From Acanthaster planci (lineage: Eukaryota > Echinodermata > Asteroidea > Valvatida > Acanthasteridae), in assembly GCF_001949145.1 (NCBI RefSeq), contig NW_019091395.1, positions 750,552 through 793,949 on the forward strand: a stretch of 43,398 bases of DNA, read 5' to 3'. Position numbers and translations under genes: made by a program. Positions 20,190 through 31,296 of the stretch are shown piece by piece; positions within the stretch are counted from its first letter, which is position 1; the number at the start of each line of letters is the position of its first letter. A model generated the notes under the pieces. It worked only from the letters and a program-made list of their open reading frames with translations. It ran no database searches and was not told where the DNA came from.

Positions 20190-20800
20190 TCAAGCTATAT
20201 AGCTACCTTGGAGTTGGGTCCATGCTATTTTTATTAAGGAAAGCGTGTCATAACAGAATTTTTAAATTCTCACGAAAGCAAACAGTGTCTTTGCGTTCAG
20301 CTGAACTAGAGCTTAAGTGAGACCATTTTAAAAATAAACCCGGGAGGTAGTGTACCAATTCAGACTCCTCAAACATTAAACTCTTAGATTTGTATGAAAA
20401 TGAACATTTTCTGGCAAATAAGGTAAATGTTAACACTTTGGTTGCGAGATAAATAGCCATAATGGAAAGTTCAAAATCAGATTCATTGGAGGTTGGTAGT
20501 ACATACATGTACCGTGAAACATGGAGGCGGGTTAGTAAATGATTACTGTGAAATTTCATTGATTGCATTGCAGTATGCATGGTATTTACCTTTATGGCAC
20601 TCAATCTACAGATACCTCATTGCCAGCCTTTTCTAACAGCAAAGCACGCGGAAGGGTGCCGAAGCAAACGACCACCCGTAGTTAATTTGTACAGCATATA
20701 AACTCCATTGTTGGTCCTTGCACGCAATGAATTGTGCCACATAAAGTACAGATTTGCTTCTGAAAAAAAGCTTTGCTTTTGAAAAGAGTGACTTTTTTGC
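20190..20800. repeat. Unclassified repeat R4, copy 1 (contains R3 right arm)
   Basis: The segments 20190-20260 and 20430-20800 match 21485-21915 in the same orientation. Shared features include AGCTACCTTGG, AAGTTTCAGAATCAGACTC-like, GGCAATGCCGGCC-like, CTCATTGAATTGT-like and TTGCTTTTGAAAA words. The R3 right arm (20277-20419) interrupts copy 1 and is missing from copy 2, so it is the younger insertion. Noncoding. Confidence 0.6.
20277..20419 (-). repeat. Inverted repeat R3, right arm
   Basis: It is the reverse complement of 19784-19937, running from TTCTCACGAAAGC to TCTGGCAAAT. It is inserted in repeat R4 copy 1. Confidence 0.8.
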
Positions 20801-21484
20801 TCTGTTCCATGAACAGAAGAAGTTATTATTTTGTGGTCGTTTGCCGAGTTTACCACTCAAAATTTTCACTCCACTTTTGTACCTGTTCTAGCACTGGCAG
20901 ACAAACGTGGTACAACGACAAAGGAAACGTACACCGTTTGTAATGATGTTGAAGGGCCAATCTGATGTATTTTTAGTGAATATACACGTCAATGCTAACT
21001 GAGCCTATGCAAAAGTTCTCAGCTCGTACAAATCAATTTCAGCGAAGGGCCAGAAAGCACGCTGTGTGTGTAAATATTTGACAAAAAGGCAGAAAAACAT
21101 TTTCGCCGTGTAACAACCATCTAATGGGAACTTTTACTAAACGGTTTTGGGCATTTTAATTCACCCTTATCGACTTTTCTGCTACATTTAATAATATCTA
21201 AGAAAACCTAGTTTCAAATCTTACAAATGTTGTGTTTTAAACTCATATTTATAGTGGTTGCTTGTCTGAGGAACAAAATATTTATTACACATACCATAAT
21301 ACACATATTTAATACACATTTCAAGAGGCAGCAATCCTGCTGAGAATCGAAACTCCAATTTTCATCAATCACTATCAAATACAACTTGAACTAGCACTGC
21401 CACGAGTGCGTTTTTGAACTGTGGGCCTACTTCCTCCACAGTGCGTGAATTGTGCACACAAGAGTTATTTCATAACTCATTGGC

Positions 21485-21915
21485 AAACAGCCAAAAGCTA
21501 CAGCTACCTTGGTGCTGGTTCCATGCCCTTTAAGAAAAACATGTTATTGTTAGCCAAATTTTGAAACGTGTATCGCAGGATATATTCCATTCGGGAAAGT
21601 TTCAGAATCAGACTCGGGTGTGGAGGGACATGTGCGGGCAAAAAGGAGGCAGTGTACGTTGACGTGGACTGTTAAATGTCATTTGCTGTATCGCGGCTTG
21701 CATTATATTGCCTAAATCCGCGGGTATTGTGGCAATGCCGGCCTTTTTAACAACAAAGTACGGGGAAAATCAAGTGACTGGAGCAAAACGGCCTCCCCGA
21801 AGTTATTTTGCAGGAAAACCTTATTGTTGGCCTTGGCACTCATTGAATTGTTACAGTAACATATGGATCTTCTTTTGATAAATACGCCATTTGCTTTTGA
21901 AAAAGCGGACTGCAG
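21485..21915. repeat. Unclassified repeat R4, copy 2
   Basis: Direct-repeat partner of 20190-20800, without the R3 insertion. The MuDR-like copy B follows immediately, so B may have inserted at or near the end of this repeat. Confidence 0.6.
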
Positions 21916-21918
21916 TTA

Positions 21919-22748
21919 AGTTTCTGGTAGACTTGAAATCAAGTCGGTAATTGGCTGGGTTTAGTCCACCTTCCTTGCGATGCGTACGCGGTGCTGTTCG
22001 ACTAGCAGTTTAATAATGGTCAGTGCAACCTAGTACCTCACTCCCCAATATGCGTGTCCGACGGTGCCCAGTTACCGACTTGAACAATCTGCAAGCCCTC
22101 TTGTGCACAACATATGGGGCTTTCTACCAAAATTGGACGGCGAACTATAATCGGCTAAGAACCCTTAAAATATGAATATTTATTTCAGGGGCAGTTTAAT
22201 TCGTCAGTTTAGGGCTTAACAACCACAGTCTAATTTATTGAAGAGGGTGTTTACATTATCCTAAAAAGGTAATTTGCCATGAAAGCATCAATTCTCTTAC
22301 CAGAAAAAGACACTTAATAGATTTGTTCTTGAACAGTTATGTATACTTTGTCTCTAAGCGTCGTATTAAAAGAGATATTAATGCAGGATATGAAAGAAAC
22401 TGGCACTTGTCACATTGAAGACAAATAAATGGACGAGTCTGTTCTGTAGCATGAGCTACTATTGGGGCTCTAAATGAAAATACATGAATCATGCAGTTCA
22501 GTTGTTGCATAAATGCATGAATATCTATCTAGAATCAGGTTGATCAAGTCGTTAAGCGGGCACAGGGGTCGTGGGCCGACGTGCGCCAAAACACTGTACT
22601 TAAGCCCGCAAGCAAGGGCAGAATCAGTTTGGCATACTGGATGGATTGCCGGCAAGGGAACAGGCTCTGCACTAATTGCAAATATGACGCAGCGTATGGA
22701 CGACAAACACAACTGACTAACGACTTGATTTCAAGTCTAGTTTTCTTG
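21919..22748. mobile_element. MuDR-like non-autonomous transposon, copy B
   Basis: The element is 21928-22739 (812 bp). The left end TAGACTTGAAATCAAGTCG is an exact inverted match of the right end CGACTTGATTTCAAGTCTA (19 bp). The 9-bp flanks AGTTTCTGG and GTTTTCTTG agree at 6 of 9 positions, as expected for an aged target duplication. It is collinear with copy A at 12148-12940, which has lost about 12 bp of its left inverted repeat. No transposase is encoded. Confidence 0.8.
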
Positions 22749-23174
22749 GGACGAAAGAAATAACCTTGAAGTCGGAAAAATTGTCCACAACCAACTGTAA
22801 TGTTTTGGTCCCCACAAAAAAATGTGTGTGTGTGGGGGGGGGGGGAAGGGGAATAATTCAACAGCCCATCCCCCACCTCAAAAAGTGTGGGGATATCAGT
22901 ACCCCATCCCTTGGGATTTACGCCCATGTTAAAAGCAGGCAACAGAAAAATACTAGCAAAATGTGTGACAGTGTACACGTATGTTTTGTATTTAATCCCA
23001 TTCTAATACAAATCAAGGTAAATATTATTTGACAAACGTGCAAAGGTGTATTTATTTGTTGATAATTTTCCTTTTTTAACGAGAATGGCCAAATTGCATT
23101 ATCCAGTAATATCATAATAGTAAATATTTGAATGTGAGATAATTACAAAACGCCGCAAATTGCCACCGACGTTG
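22749..23174. other. Interval with no supported gene
   Basis: It contains a simple TGTGTGTG tract followed by a run of G (about 22823-22845). Short open frames here show no domain. Confidence 0.5.
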
Positions 23175-23179
23175 GTGGA

Positions 23180-24070
23180 ATGAAATGCACAAAATTGAAA
23201 ACCGACGCTTCCAGTTCAGGCTTGGGAGCCATTCTCTTCCAAGATGACACCGTCATGTCACTGCTTATGCCTCTCGCGCCCTGCGGCCCTCTGAGCGCTC
23301 GGGTCGTTATAGCGCCTTCAAGCTTGTACTTCTAGCCATCAAGTGGGCTGTTGCAGAGGTGTTTAAGGACTATCTCCTTGGCCACAAGTGCACAATTGTG
23401 ACCGATAACCACCCGCTCAAGTTCTTGGAGACATTCAATCTTGGATGCACCGAAATGAAATGGGTACAGCAGCTCAGCTCCTTCGATTATGAGATTGTTT
23501 ATATTCCGGAGAGGAACAACCAAGCACCTGATGCCCTATCACGCATGGAGGAGGATGGGGCAACGGATCAAAAGGGTGGCCCTTTCTGCAAAATGATGAC
23601 TGTACCCGAACAGACTGTTACTGCGTGTCTGGCGGGCCACTCTGCTGGTACTTCACTCCCGATCTCCTTCTGTAATCAGGTTGAGGCGTGTCGCAACGGG
23701 GGCACACCATGCTTACCTGGATACACAGCGGCACAGTTGAGAGCCCAGCAGGAGGATGATTTGATATTGCAGCCAGTTATCAAGTACCTGGAAAGGGCCA
23801 TGCAGCCTACGCAGCAAGAGAGGGCTACCTGTAGTCATGGATCTCTGGTTCTCCTTCGTGATTGGAAGGGGCTTACCCTTGAGGATGGGCTCCTGTATAG
23901 GTGGGTTAATTCTCCGTCCACTGGCAGGGTACATCGCCAACTAGTACTTCCAAGGGCACTGCAAGCTGAAGCTCTGACTAAGTTTCATGATGAAGCAGGA
24001 CATTTTGGGCCTATTAAGCGGACTTACCCTCTGCTTTGGTTGCATGTCTTCTGGCACAACATGAAGGGGA
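23180..24070 (+). pseudogene. pol: Gypsy copy 3 pol: partial RNase H and integrase zinc-binding part
   Basis: The first frame opens with KTDASSSGLGAILFQDD. After a frame change the sequence continues as SAFKLVLLAIKWAVAEVF, LLGHKCTIVTDNHPLKFL and YEIVYIPERNNQAPDALSRM. In the RNase H helix, Val (codon GTA, about 23327) stands where a catalytic Glu is expected. A linker with many polar residues leads to LQAEALTKFHDEAGHFGPIK, the HX4H part of the integrase zinc site. The frame 23359-24243 changes near 24060, inside the zinc domain. Confidence 0.82.
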
Positions 24071-25258
24071 CATCAAAAAGTGGTGTTACAAGTGCAAACG
24101 CTGTGCCCTCAGTAAACCTCCGGTGCGACGAACACAGCCACCATTTGGGACGCTCTCTGCAACGGCTCCCTTGGAGACCATGGCGATGGATTTCACCGTC
24201 CTGGAACCCTCACAAGATGGTCACAAAAACGTGTTGGTTGTAACAGATATTTTTACTAAGTTCGTCTGGGCCATCCCAACCAGGGACCAGAAGGCTTCCA
24301 CCGTTGCAAGAGCCTTAGTAAAGTACACCTTCCTTACATTTGGCTGCCCCTCAAGTTACATTCCGACTGCGGGCGGAATTTTGAATCGCGCATTGCTGCC
24401 GAGCTATGCGGGATGTATGGCATTCATAAGGGACACACTACACCTTACTATCCCGCTGGCAACGGGCAATCCGAGAGTTTCAATAGGACGATGCACAATA
24501 TGTTGACGGCGCTCCCAGAGGGGAGGAAAGCCAAATGGACGGACCACGCACAAACCTTGGTATTTGCCTACAATGGTTCTGTGCATTCAACGACCGGAGT
24601 GGAGCCCTTCTTTTTGATATTTGATCGAAACGCTAGGTTTCCACGTAGCAGAGTTTTAGGCGGGGAAGCTTCCAAGAGGGATTGGAAGAGCTTAGGCTCC
24701 TACGTAAAAGACCGCCAAAAGTCCCTGAAGGTTGCTCGCCAAGTCGCCTCTAAGAGGACAGCAGGAGCAGCTATGACCAGAAAGGCACTCCAGGCTTGGA
24801 AAGTCTTCAAGAAGCCTCTGGAGGTTGGACATTACGTCCTGGTACGAAACCGAGGGCACCAGGGGCGTTGCAAGATAAAGGATCACTGGGGGAAAGAAAC
24901 CTACATGGTCGACCGACGGCCATACCAAGATGGACCGGTTTATGTAGTTTGGAATAGGTTGGGCAGAGAGAAGGTTCTCCACCGTTAAGACCTTAAGCAC
25001 TGCCCATTTCTCCCGGACGATGTACAACAATCATCTGAGTCATCCTCGAGCGACTGTCTCAGTTCCTCTGATGATGATCCACCACGAGGCTATATCCTTC
25101 AGCGCCCACCAGTCAGTGACGCCATGGAGAGTGTAGACATTGCGCCGGTGACAACGGATGACCTGGGCTTCCCTGTTGCAACCACGGAGGAGCACTCGAC
25201 TCATCGATACCCAGTTTGTTCATCTAGAGGGAAGCCACCATGTCGTTTTTCCCCTTAG
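24060..25258 (+). pseudogene. pol: Gypsy copy 3 pol: integrase core and C-terminus
   Basis: Frame 24036-24506 gives IKKWCYKCKRCALSKPP (the Cys pair) and TMAMDFTVLEPSQDGHKN with the first acidic residue. After a frame change near 24350 the sequence HSDCGRNFESRIAAELC carries the second, and PAGNGQSESFNRTMHNML the third. Frame 24413-24988 continues with ALVFAYN-like WTDHAQTLVFAYNG and a chromodomain-free C-terminal barrel (VGHYVLVRNRGHQGRCKIKD). A single TAA (24986-24988) interrupts the frame, which otherwise runs through a Ser-rich tail (SSESSSSDCLSSSDDD) to TAG at 25256-25258. With only two or three lesions, this is a relatively young copy. Confidence 0.82.
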
Positions 25259-25547
25259 CTTGTGCTCGGAGAACATAGTGTTTGGATGGCTACTCTGGAA
25301 GACGCTTGTTGTGTTATTCTAATTGTTCCTGTATTATTATCCCATCTGTTACTCTAGACTGTGCCCGAGGGTTATGGTGTTCAGTAGCTAATCTGGAGGA
25401 CACTTATTTGTGTTGTGTTACTCTAACCTTCCTAGTTCGTTGTTGAAAATGCTGTGCATTTTTTCATAACAGTTCTCTCCCGACTCCATTTTAGGCGCTG
25501 TCAGGCCGCCGTCATTTTGACCTGAGTCATCGGGGACGATGACTCCA

Positions 25548-26740
25548 AGGCGGGGAAGAGAGGTGTAGGGGATCCGATGATACCGTTTTAATCTGTTTCA
25601 TGTCTTTCCTTGTCGTCCTTAGTTTCTGTTCATAACGGGTTGTCCGGAAAACATTGCGCAATGATATTTAATTTAATACGTGTAGTTCATTATAAGCTCT
25701 AATAATTGAAAATGTGGGCCAAGGACCTTGAAATGTAATAACATTTGTTTAGTTTTTATCGATGTTCTTTCTGTTGTAAATTTCCGAGGTTTGGTGGCCT
25801 AGTATCAACTTTTAGTTTTTCCGAAGGGTTAGACTGTCTTACACGGGCACATAAATGTCGCCCCAAAACGCGGGTTTTGGCACCGCCTGCCCAACTCTTT
25901 GCAGGTAATCATGTCTTTCCTTTTACTCCCATTTTGTAGCGTAAATTTCATTATTTTGTGGAAACTTTTGGGGTCGGATGGCCTACTACCTTTACCGAAG
26001 TTTTTCATAGACAGGTTTAACAAGGATGGGGACGGCTTTTTGTTGGGTTGAAAATGTGGAATTTAGATGAAGTTCGAAGAAAAGTAGTGTCGGAGCTTTA
26101 ATTTAACGTTGATTTTTGACAATAGAGACATGTACGTGCGTTGTGGTTGTGTAAAACGTCACTTGGGTTGATATGCAAAATTTACGACATTTATTGGATT
26201 TTGGGATTAGATTTGGATTTTTTTGTGTCATTGGTAATTTCACAGTAACACCTTTACATTTTTGGGATTAAGTGTAGTTACTCTTGAATCTTGACTGCTC
26301 GCTTCAAGTTTAGTAGGCATGGCGGCCGTGTTGGATGCCCGGGAGGGTTTGTGTGTGTGCGGTGCGTGCGATCGTCGGTCAGCCAGCGCGCGGGGTTGAC
26401 CTGACTGCTTGCGTCCCTTACCCGTGTACCCGGCGCTGCCTTCATGCCTATTCAGTTAAATGTACATGTATCATGTGGTATGAATCAGTTATTGCAGATT
26501 TATATTTATTGTGTAGGCTATGTTTATTTTTGAATGAATACTGTGTTACAAATAATTTTACAAGACCGCATGCCCGACTCTTTGCAGGTAGCCCCAGTCT
26601 CGGGCCTGACTGTTGCATACAATAAACCCACTGGAGAGAAGAGAGCTAAACACTGGTTACGCAGACGTCTACCCGTGAACCAGCGTGCCTGCTCCCCCCC
26701 CTTTTCCTCCGCCCCCCTTCCACTGGCCCAGTTCTCCACA
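25548..26740 (+). repeat. Polypurine tract and probable 3' LTR of gypsy copy 3
   Basis: AAGGCGGGGAAGAGAGG (25548-25563) is a good plus-strand polypurine tract. TGTAGGGGATCCGATGATAC at 25564 would be the LTR start. The stretch to about 26740 has no gene, includes a GC-rich patch (26320-26440) and AATAAA at 26621, and holds a word repeated within it (CCCAACTCTTTGCAGGTA at about 25889 and CCCGACTCTTTGCAGGTA at about 26573). The right end is not fixed because no 5' LTR is present. Confidence 0.5.
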
Positions 26741-28788
26741 TTACTAATAGCCGATTACTTCGCATTAAGGCTCTTGTAGCTATCTTTAAAAGCTGGGTTC
26801 CTTTTGCTGTCAAATAAAGGGGGTTAGATCTCACCTCTTTACAGCCTTCGGTAGAAGCTTCTAATAACTTTGTGCAGACTTCAAGTACTCCCGGCCTTTT
26901 CTATGTACTGTACTTGCCACATTGTAACCGCGTCCCAGAAAATATCTTGTAATAATGATCCTTAGAATTAAAAACTGATGAATTTACCGTAGTTGCTCGA
27001 AGAAAATACATCCTAACCACGAGAGACAGCAGTCCTTCCAACAATCGACTACTTCACAGCTTCAAACTCAAAACAGCTAATCCCCCTTACTTCAAAATAC
27101 TGAAAAGTTAATCCCAACAAATTCGTTTCAATTCAGCCATCTCATGGTTGGGGTGGATTCAGCCACCACAAACTAGGGTTGCTTTCTGAAAAAAAAAATC
27201 AAAATTTGTAAAAAGTGTAAAGGTTTCAAAATAGTGCACATCACATGCACAATGCAAAAAAAACAAAACAAAACAAAAACATTAAATATAGTCTATATTA
27301 AAATTATCCAGTGTTATACAGTCATTTGTTTTAATTTTCGCTTCAGAATTGAATTCAAGTCTGTCAATTCCACTTCTGTTCCCTTTTAAGTTTCCATTTT
27401 GCTCGACTATAAAACAAACAGCAATGCTTATAAAGCACCGCTTGCCACACCGCGTCATGCATGCATTGTATTTCCTTCGTGTGGAACTATTAATGTTCCA
27501 AGGCACCAACTTCAGGCTATGCTTGCCTGGTACGGCAACAAAGAACACTCGCATGTGGAAAAGTGTAGAGCTCATTCTTGACCTTTGCACGCAATGGGTT
27601 CTTCGATTATTGTCACAAAAATAGAATTATTCTTTGGGGGAAAATTACTTTTTTAATAATATTCCCCACCTGTATCAACCATATATGTGAGCACCATTTT
27701 TGCCCTGCTACACGACTCAGTTTAATTAGTTCAATTCAGTTCAACTTTAAAAAATCCCTTCCCTAGTTTGAACCTGTTATGTACTTTTTCATAGACTACT
27801 ATCTCATTCGTAAGATTTTACCCGCTGCCAAAAACATCGCAGCTTTTCTCCCCTAAAAGTTGCTGGAATGTCTGACATGTTGCTTTTATTCTCACAATTA
27901 TTTCCAGTGGGAAAATTGCAGGTCGGTTCACAATTGAGCAATAAGGTCACATGTCACAAGTCATTTTTTGGCTATTAAGTCGAGTCAGAAATAAAAAAAA
28001 ATTGATGGTAAGAAGCAAAGTCACAGGTCACAAAAATAGCGACTCGAGTCCAACTTGAGTCCAAGTCAAGTTAAGTCTACAATTTGTGTAAGAGGAGTAA
28101 AATAGGCACAAAACATTCCCTAGTAAAATTCACATCGTGGATTGGACCCGTCACACCTCACCTATGCATGTACGAACACAGTCAAAAGCGTTTCCACACT
28201 GGAGTTAGCATTCAGTTACAATCACAGGACTTTCCACAACAGAGTACGGCTCTATATAACTGCTGACAAGTATAACACCCACAGTGTGTTTGTTATCTAG
28301 ACAAAAATAACGGTCCCTAGATGCAAAAACTAGTCAACCGAAATGTTCCCAGGTCTGTGTTATTTTCCGGTTGCAAAATTTCACGTAGTACTTCCTTTTA
28401 GATACAAATCATAAAATCCGGCTGCCACCAGCCGTGTTGATAAAACAGGACCCGTGAGGTTCAACTACCGGTACGCAATAGTTACACTGAAGTCAATGGG
28501 TCATTGAAGTTCTTTTCAGAGCTCGTAATTCTTTCATTACATTGAGGTTCCGGAGCAAGCTGCAATACCGCCCGCTCACCTTTTACCAACAAATTGTGAG
28601 GAAGAGATAAACCTTTGGGATTTGTAAATTTTTTTGTATAGTTAAGGATAGTCATTCTGTGAAATGTGTTCACCCATGGGGATTTCAAACTACATATTTT
28701 TTTCTAATTTCTTCTTTATTATTTCTTTACATATTTTTCTTTACCTTTTGTGTTATTCTTGCTTAAACTCTCTGTTTTTGTTTCATAG
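26741..28788. other. Interval with no supported gene
   Basis: It is AT-rich, with a poly-A and AAAAC tract near 27190-27280. The open frames on both strands at 27280-27625 show no domain. Near 27950-28070 the words GTCACAxGTCACAA and GAGTCCAACTTGAGTCCAAG repeat locally. If the downstream exons form one gene, this is upstream or intronic sequence. Confidence 0.5.
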
Positions 28789-29130
28789 GCTGCTCCAAAT
28801 TTGTAGTCAGAATTTTTTCAGAACCTTCATCTTATGAGGTCCAGCTTCACTAGCAATATGGAGCAGGTTAGCCTCCGTCAGTGGGAGGAAGATAATACGT
28901 CTGCAGTGTACGACCACTCACGCGCCAAACTCATCAGTGGAAAGATAAAGGTTAAGCCTAGTCGGAAGACAGCATTCTTGTCTGTCTTTCCCATCAAAGC
29001 CTCGCCAAGGGTCATGGCTAATGACGATGAGCAACCTGTTCCCCAAAGAAAAGAAGCGTCCACAACTCACCGTAAACAGAGCAAGCATTCGACTGCAGAA
29101 AAAAATTACTGGAAAAGTTGCAACAGAGAG
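28789..29130 (+). CDS. Candidate 5' exon of the UBL-Death-NACHT-LRR gene
   Basis: A pyrimidine-rich acceptor (TCTGTTTTTGTTTCATAG) ends at 28788 and a donor (GAGAG/GTATTA) follows 29130. The frame from an ATG at 28834 is open to the donor, about 99 codons, and reads for example NMEQVSLRQWEEDNTSAVYD, KIKVKPSRKTAFLSVFPIKA and QRKEASTTHRKQSKHS. It is basic and polar, and I do not recognise a domain. In that frame a TAG (28804-28806) lies before the ATG, so this could be the exon with the start codon. It ends in phase 0. Coding status rests on splice signals and the open frame only. Confidence 0.4.
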
Positions 29131-29878
29131 GTATTAAGATAATTTACGTCCTTTTAACCATTTTATTGGAGGTAGTCTATAGAGTGGATACAAAGCATAG
29201 GTTGAGGTATTCAGAGTTAAAAGTGATCATGGTTTTTAGAGTTCTGTTCCAGTGAAAATTGATTAAGTATTTATTTGATATTCAAGTATATTCGTAAACA
29301 GTTTACATTCACAGAGTTATTACATGTTTTTCATATTTTCAACAAATTGAATCAGTGACTTTTGTGGATCAACATTACTATCAGGTTAAATCTACTTGTA
29401 TATGTAATATTGACCCCTCATGAGTGCTGTAGTCTGTGGTCAGTTCTTTCTCCAACTCCAACAAGTAATCTTCATGGACAACAAAGCTAACAGATCCACG
29501 TGTTTTGGCGTTTGATGTGACCTACATGTTAAATATTTGAAAGGGAACTTTACCAAAAACGTATTTAGGTTACGTTTTAATTCGGTCGAGTCCCTTTGCA
29601 CGTATAGTGGTCCATTTGTATGATTCTAACCGGCTCCTACACTCATATTTCTTCCAGATTCATAGTTCTCGATAAACAGTCTGAGACGGATAAAACCCTC
29701 TTGATCTTGTATCTGTTTGCAATTACTTCATTTAATCTGACCAAAAAGTTTCGAAAGGCGGCCACTACAGGTTTTCACAGGAATAATATGACACGAAAAA
29801 GCTTTATTTTTAACTTAACATAGAGTTTAACTGAATTTATTTCGTTCTCAATGAGATTTCATTTCATCTCACTTGCAG

Positions 29879-30054
29879 TCTAATGAAAGTGGATCAGAAG
29901 TTGCAACTGTTTGTGCGAGGTCCCCTCTTACCCAAGACACAATTGTTTCCAACTGGACCGTATTACATCAATCTCATCCTTGAAAGAGTTGATAAAGCAG
30001 GGGAGAGGAATCCAATCTCAAGATCAGCACCTTTACATCGGGAGAAATTTCGAG
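29879..30054 (+). CDS. Ubiquitin-like domain exon, N-terminal part (frame disturbed)
   Basis: An acceptor (TCTCACTTGCAG) precedes 29879 and a donor (CGAG/GTAAAG) follows 30054. The right half reads SSLKELIKQGRGIQSQDQHL then YIGRNFE, which matches the helix and third strand of a ubiquitin-like fold (LKxxI...GIxxxDQxLxxxG). The left half looks right in a different frame, KLQLFVRGP, like the first strand of ubiquitin. So one frame change lies within about 29930-29980. In the frame of the right half, TAA and TGA occur at 29881-29886. Either the exon carries an indel or the true acceptor is a few bases further right. It ends in phase 0, matching the next exon. Confidence 0.55.
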
Positions 30055-30371
30055 GTAAAGTCATTGTTTCCCATACATGTGTATCCATTTTAGATTCGAT
30101 GGGAAGAAGTGTAAATACACTGAGAAGTTTAGAACTTTTCAACATTAATGCTAGTCCATACGATTCCTTTTAAACATAACGGATATGCCACGTTTGAAAT
30201 TATCCAAAATCTACATTTGCTATTTACGATGTACATCAGATTCACTCTTTCAAGCAGTATTCACGAGCTGACCATTGGCTGATTAATTTTGCTAGTGCTA
30301 ATTGGTAGATTTCTCATAGACATGAATGTTGAATTCAACACCGAATGAACGATTTGCAAATTACATTTCAG

Positions 30372-30474
30372 CTTTGTGACTTGCTGTCTCTTGCTGATCA
30401 TGGCATACAACAAGACCAGAACATCGAGATACGAGCTCATCGAGGTGCAGGTCTTTTGGGAGGTGCACCAGAGA
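30372..30474 (+). CDS. Ubiquitin-like domain exon, C-terminal part
   Basis: An acceptor (TTACATTTCAG) ends at 30371, and a near-perfect donor (GAGA/GTAAGT) follows 30474. The 103 bp are open in the expected phase 0 and read LCDLLSLADHGIQQDQNIEI then RAHRGAGLLGGAPE. This fits the end of a ubiquitin-like fold (TLxDxGIxxxxxIxxxxRxxGG) and completes the domain of the previous exon. It ends in phase 1, which matches an acceptor in front of the Death exon. The trailing GG is not at a chain end, so a fused adaptor-like role is more likely than a conjugated tag. Confidence 0.65.
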
Positions 30475-30617
30475 GTAAGTATTCTGTCGTAACCCTTTTC
30501 TGTTAATTAAGGCCAAGGTAAGTGACAAACTTTGGGTATTAAACATGAACCACGTCCTGGAAACAAAATACTGGAACACTGACTATGTGTCATTTTTGAG
30601 TAGACTACTGATGTTTC

Positions 30618-30883
30618 GTCCAGTTCAGAGCCGGGGGAGCGGGAGTTGGGACGCACATGCCCCCACCAAAAAATAAAAAAATCCCCGGTGCTCCCCAGGT
30701 GCCCCCTCTAAAAAAGGAATAAAATCATACTTCGCAATACTGAATGGATACCGAGCAAGCCTAACAAAAGCTTGCCCCCCAAAAAACCACACCACGGAAA
30801 GCTGAACTTAGTGCCCCCCCTATAGATTGCTGGTGCCTCCTTGCGCCCCCCAGTAAAATCCTAGCTGTGCCACTGGTCCAGTT
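30618..30883. mobile_element. hAT-like MITE, 250 bp, inside the NLR gene
   Basis: The element is 30626-30875 and starts CAGAGCCGGG, ends GTGCCACTG. The flanks GTCCAGTT (30618-30625) and GTCCAGTT (30876-30883) are an exact 8-bp target duplication, as made by hAT transposases. The interior is rich in C runs (CCCCCC) and noncoding. It lies in the inferred intron between the ubiquitin-like exon and the Death exon. Confidence 0.8.
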
Positions 30884-31035
30884 GTTTCATGTCACTGAGT
30901 AAAAGGTGGGGTTATTTGAATCATTAAAATTGTTACCTGAACTGTAATATAGTTTCTGCGCAAGACACCTAACGATATGGCCGAGTCCACTTCTTTAACA
31001 ATCGTTTTCTAATGTTTTGCTTTTCAAAAGATGAG

Positions 31036-31296
31036 TTGCTGTGAGCGACAAATTCCTCCTGAAACTGGCAAATGAGCGTAGGGGAGCAGACTGGAAGCAG
31101 CTCGCCACCAATTTAGGCTTCAAGGTTGCAGAGATCGAGCAGATTAAAGAGAATGACAAGGGGGACGTAGCTCAGCAGGGCCTGAAGGTGTTAGATGCGT
31201 GGTATAAGAAGCAGGACAAACCTGAAGAAGTTCCCCAGATGCTAAGAGACGCTTTGATAAAAACGGGCTATGCCAACTTGGCCTCAAGAGTACCAA
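31036..31296 (+). CDS. Death-domain exon of the NLR gene
   Basis: The frame reads VSDKFLLKLANERRGADWKQ, LATNLGFKVAEIEQIKEN, VLDAWYKKQDKPEEVPQML and RDALIKTGYANLASRV. Helix spacing, the W in ADWKQLA and the final ALxxxGxxxLA pattern identify a Death domain, which recruits other Death proteins in immune and cell-death signalling. An acceptor (CAAAAGATGAG) at 31035 accepts phase 1 from the ubiquitin-like exon (A+TT gives Ile). A donor (CCAA/GTAAAT) after 31296 in phase 1 joins exactly to the acceptor at 32920 (A+GT gives Ser), giving RVPSVEGVKFAVDK. Without splicing the frame stops at TAA 31311-31313. The alternative acceptor at 31030 would put a TGA in frame. Confidence 0.82.

Larger units (their letters stand above)
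23175..26740 (+). mobile_element. 5'-truncated Ty3/gypsy element, copy 3, with probable 3' LTR
   Basis: Only the end of pol remains: RNase H from 23180 and integrase to 25258. A noncoding tail, a polypurine tract and a probable LTR from 25564 follow. Gag, protease and RT are absent. The protein is unlike copies 1 and 2, so it is a third lineage. Long frames (294, 156 and 191 codons) make it the least decayed of the three. The right end of the LTR is uncertain. Confidence 0.8.

Noticed and set aside
22544-22978. 144-codon minus-strand open frame
   Set aside because: It spans the end of MuDR-like copy B, a simple-sequence G/T tract and unrelated DNA, so it is not a gene.
27282-27624. Overlapping open frames on both strands
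   Set aside because: Neither has a domain or splice signals; both strands being open in AT-rich sequence is not evidence of coding.
28789-28833. Alternative frame SKFVVRIFSEPSSYEVQL as first strand of a domain
   Set aside because: It stops within a few codons (TAG near 28850) and cannot be joined to the open frame without a frame change; kept only as a curiosity.
31031-31036. ATG at 31031 as start codon of the Death protein
   Set aside because: Its frame (ATG AGT TGC TGT GAG) is not the Death-domain frame; the Death frame is entered by splicing at about 31036 instead.
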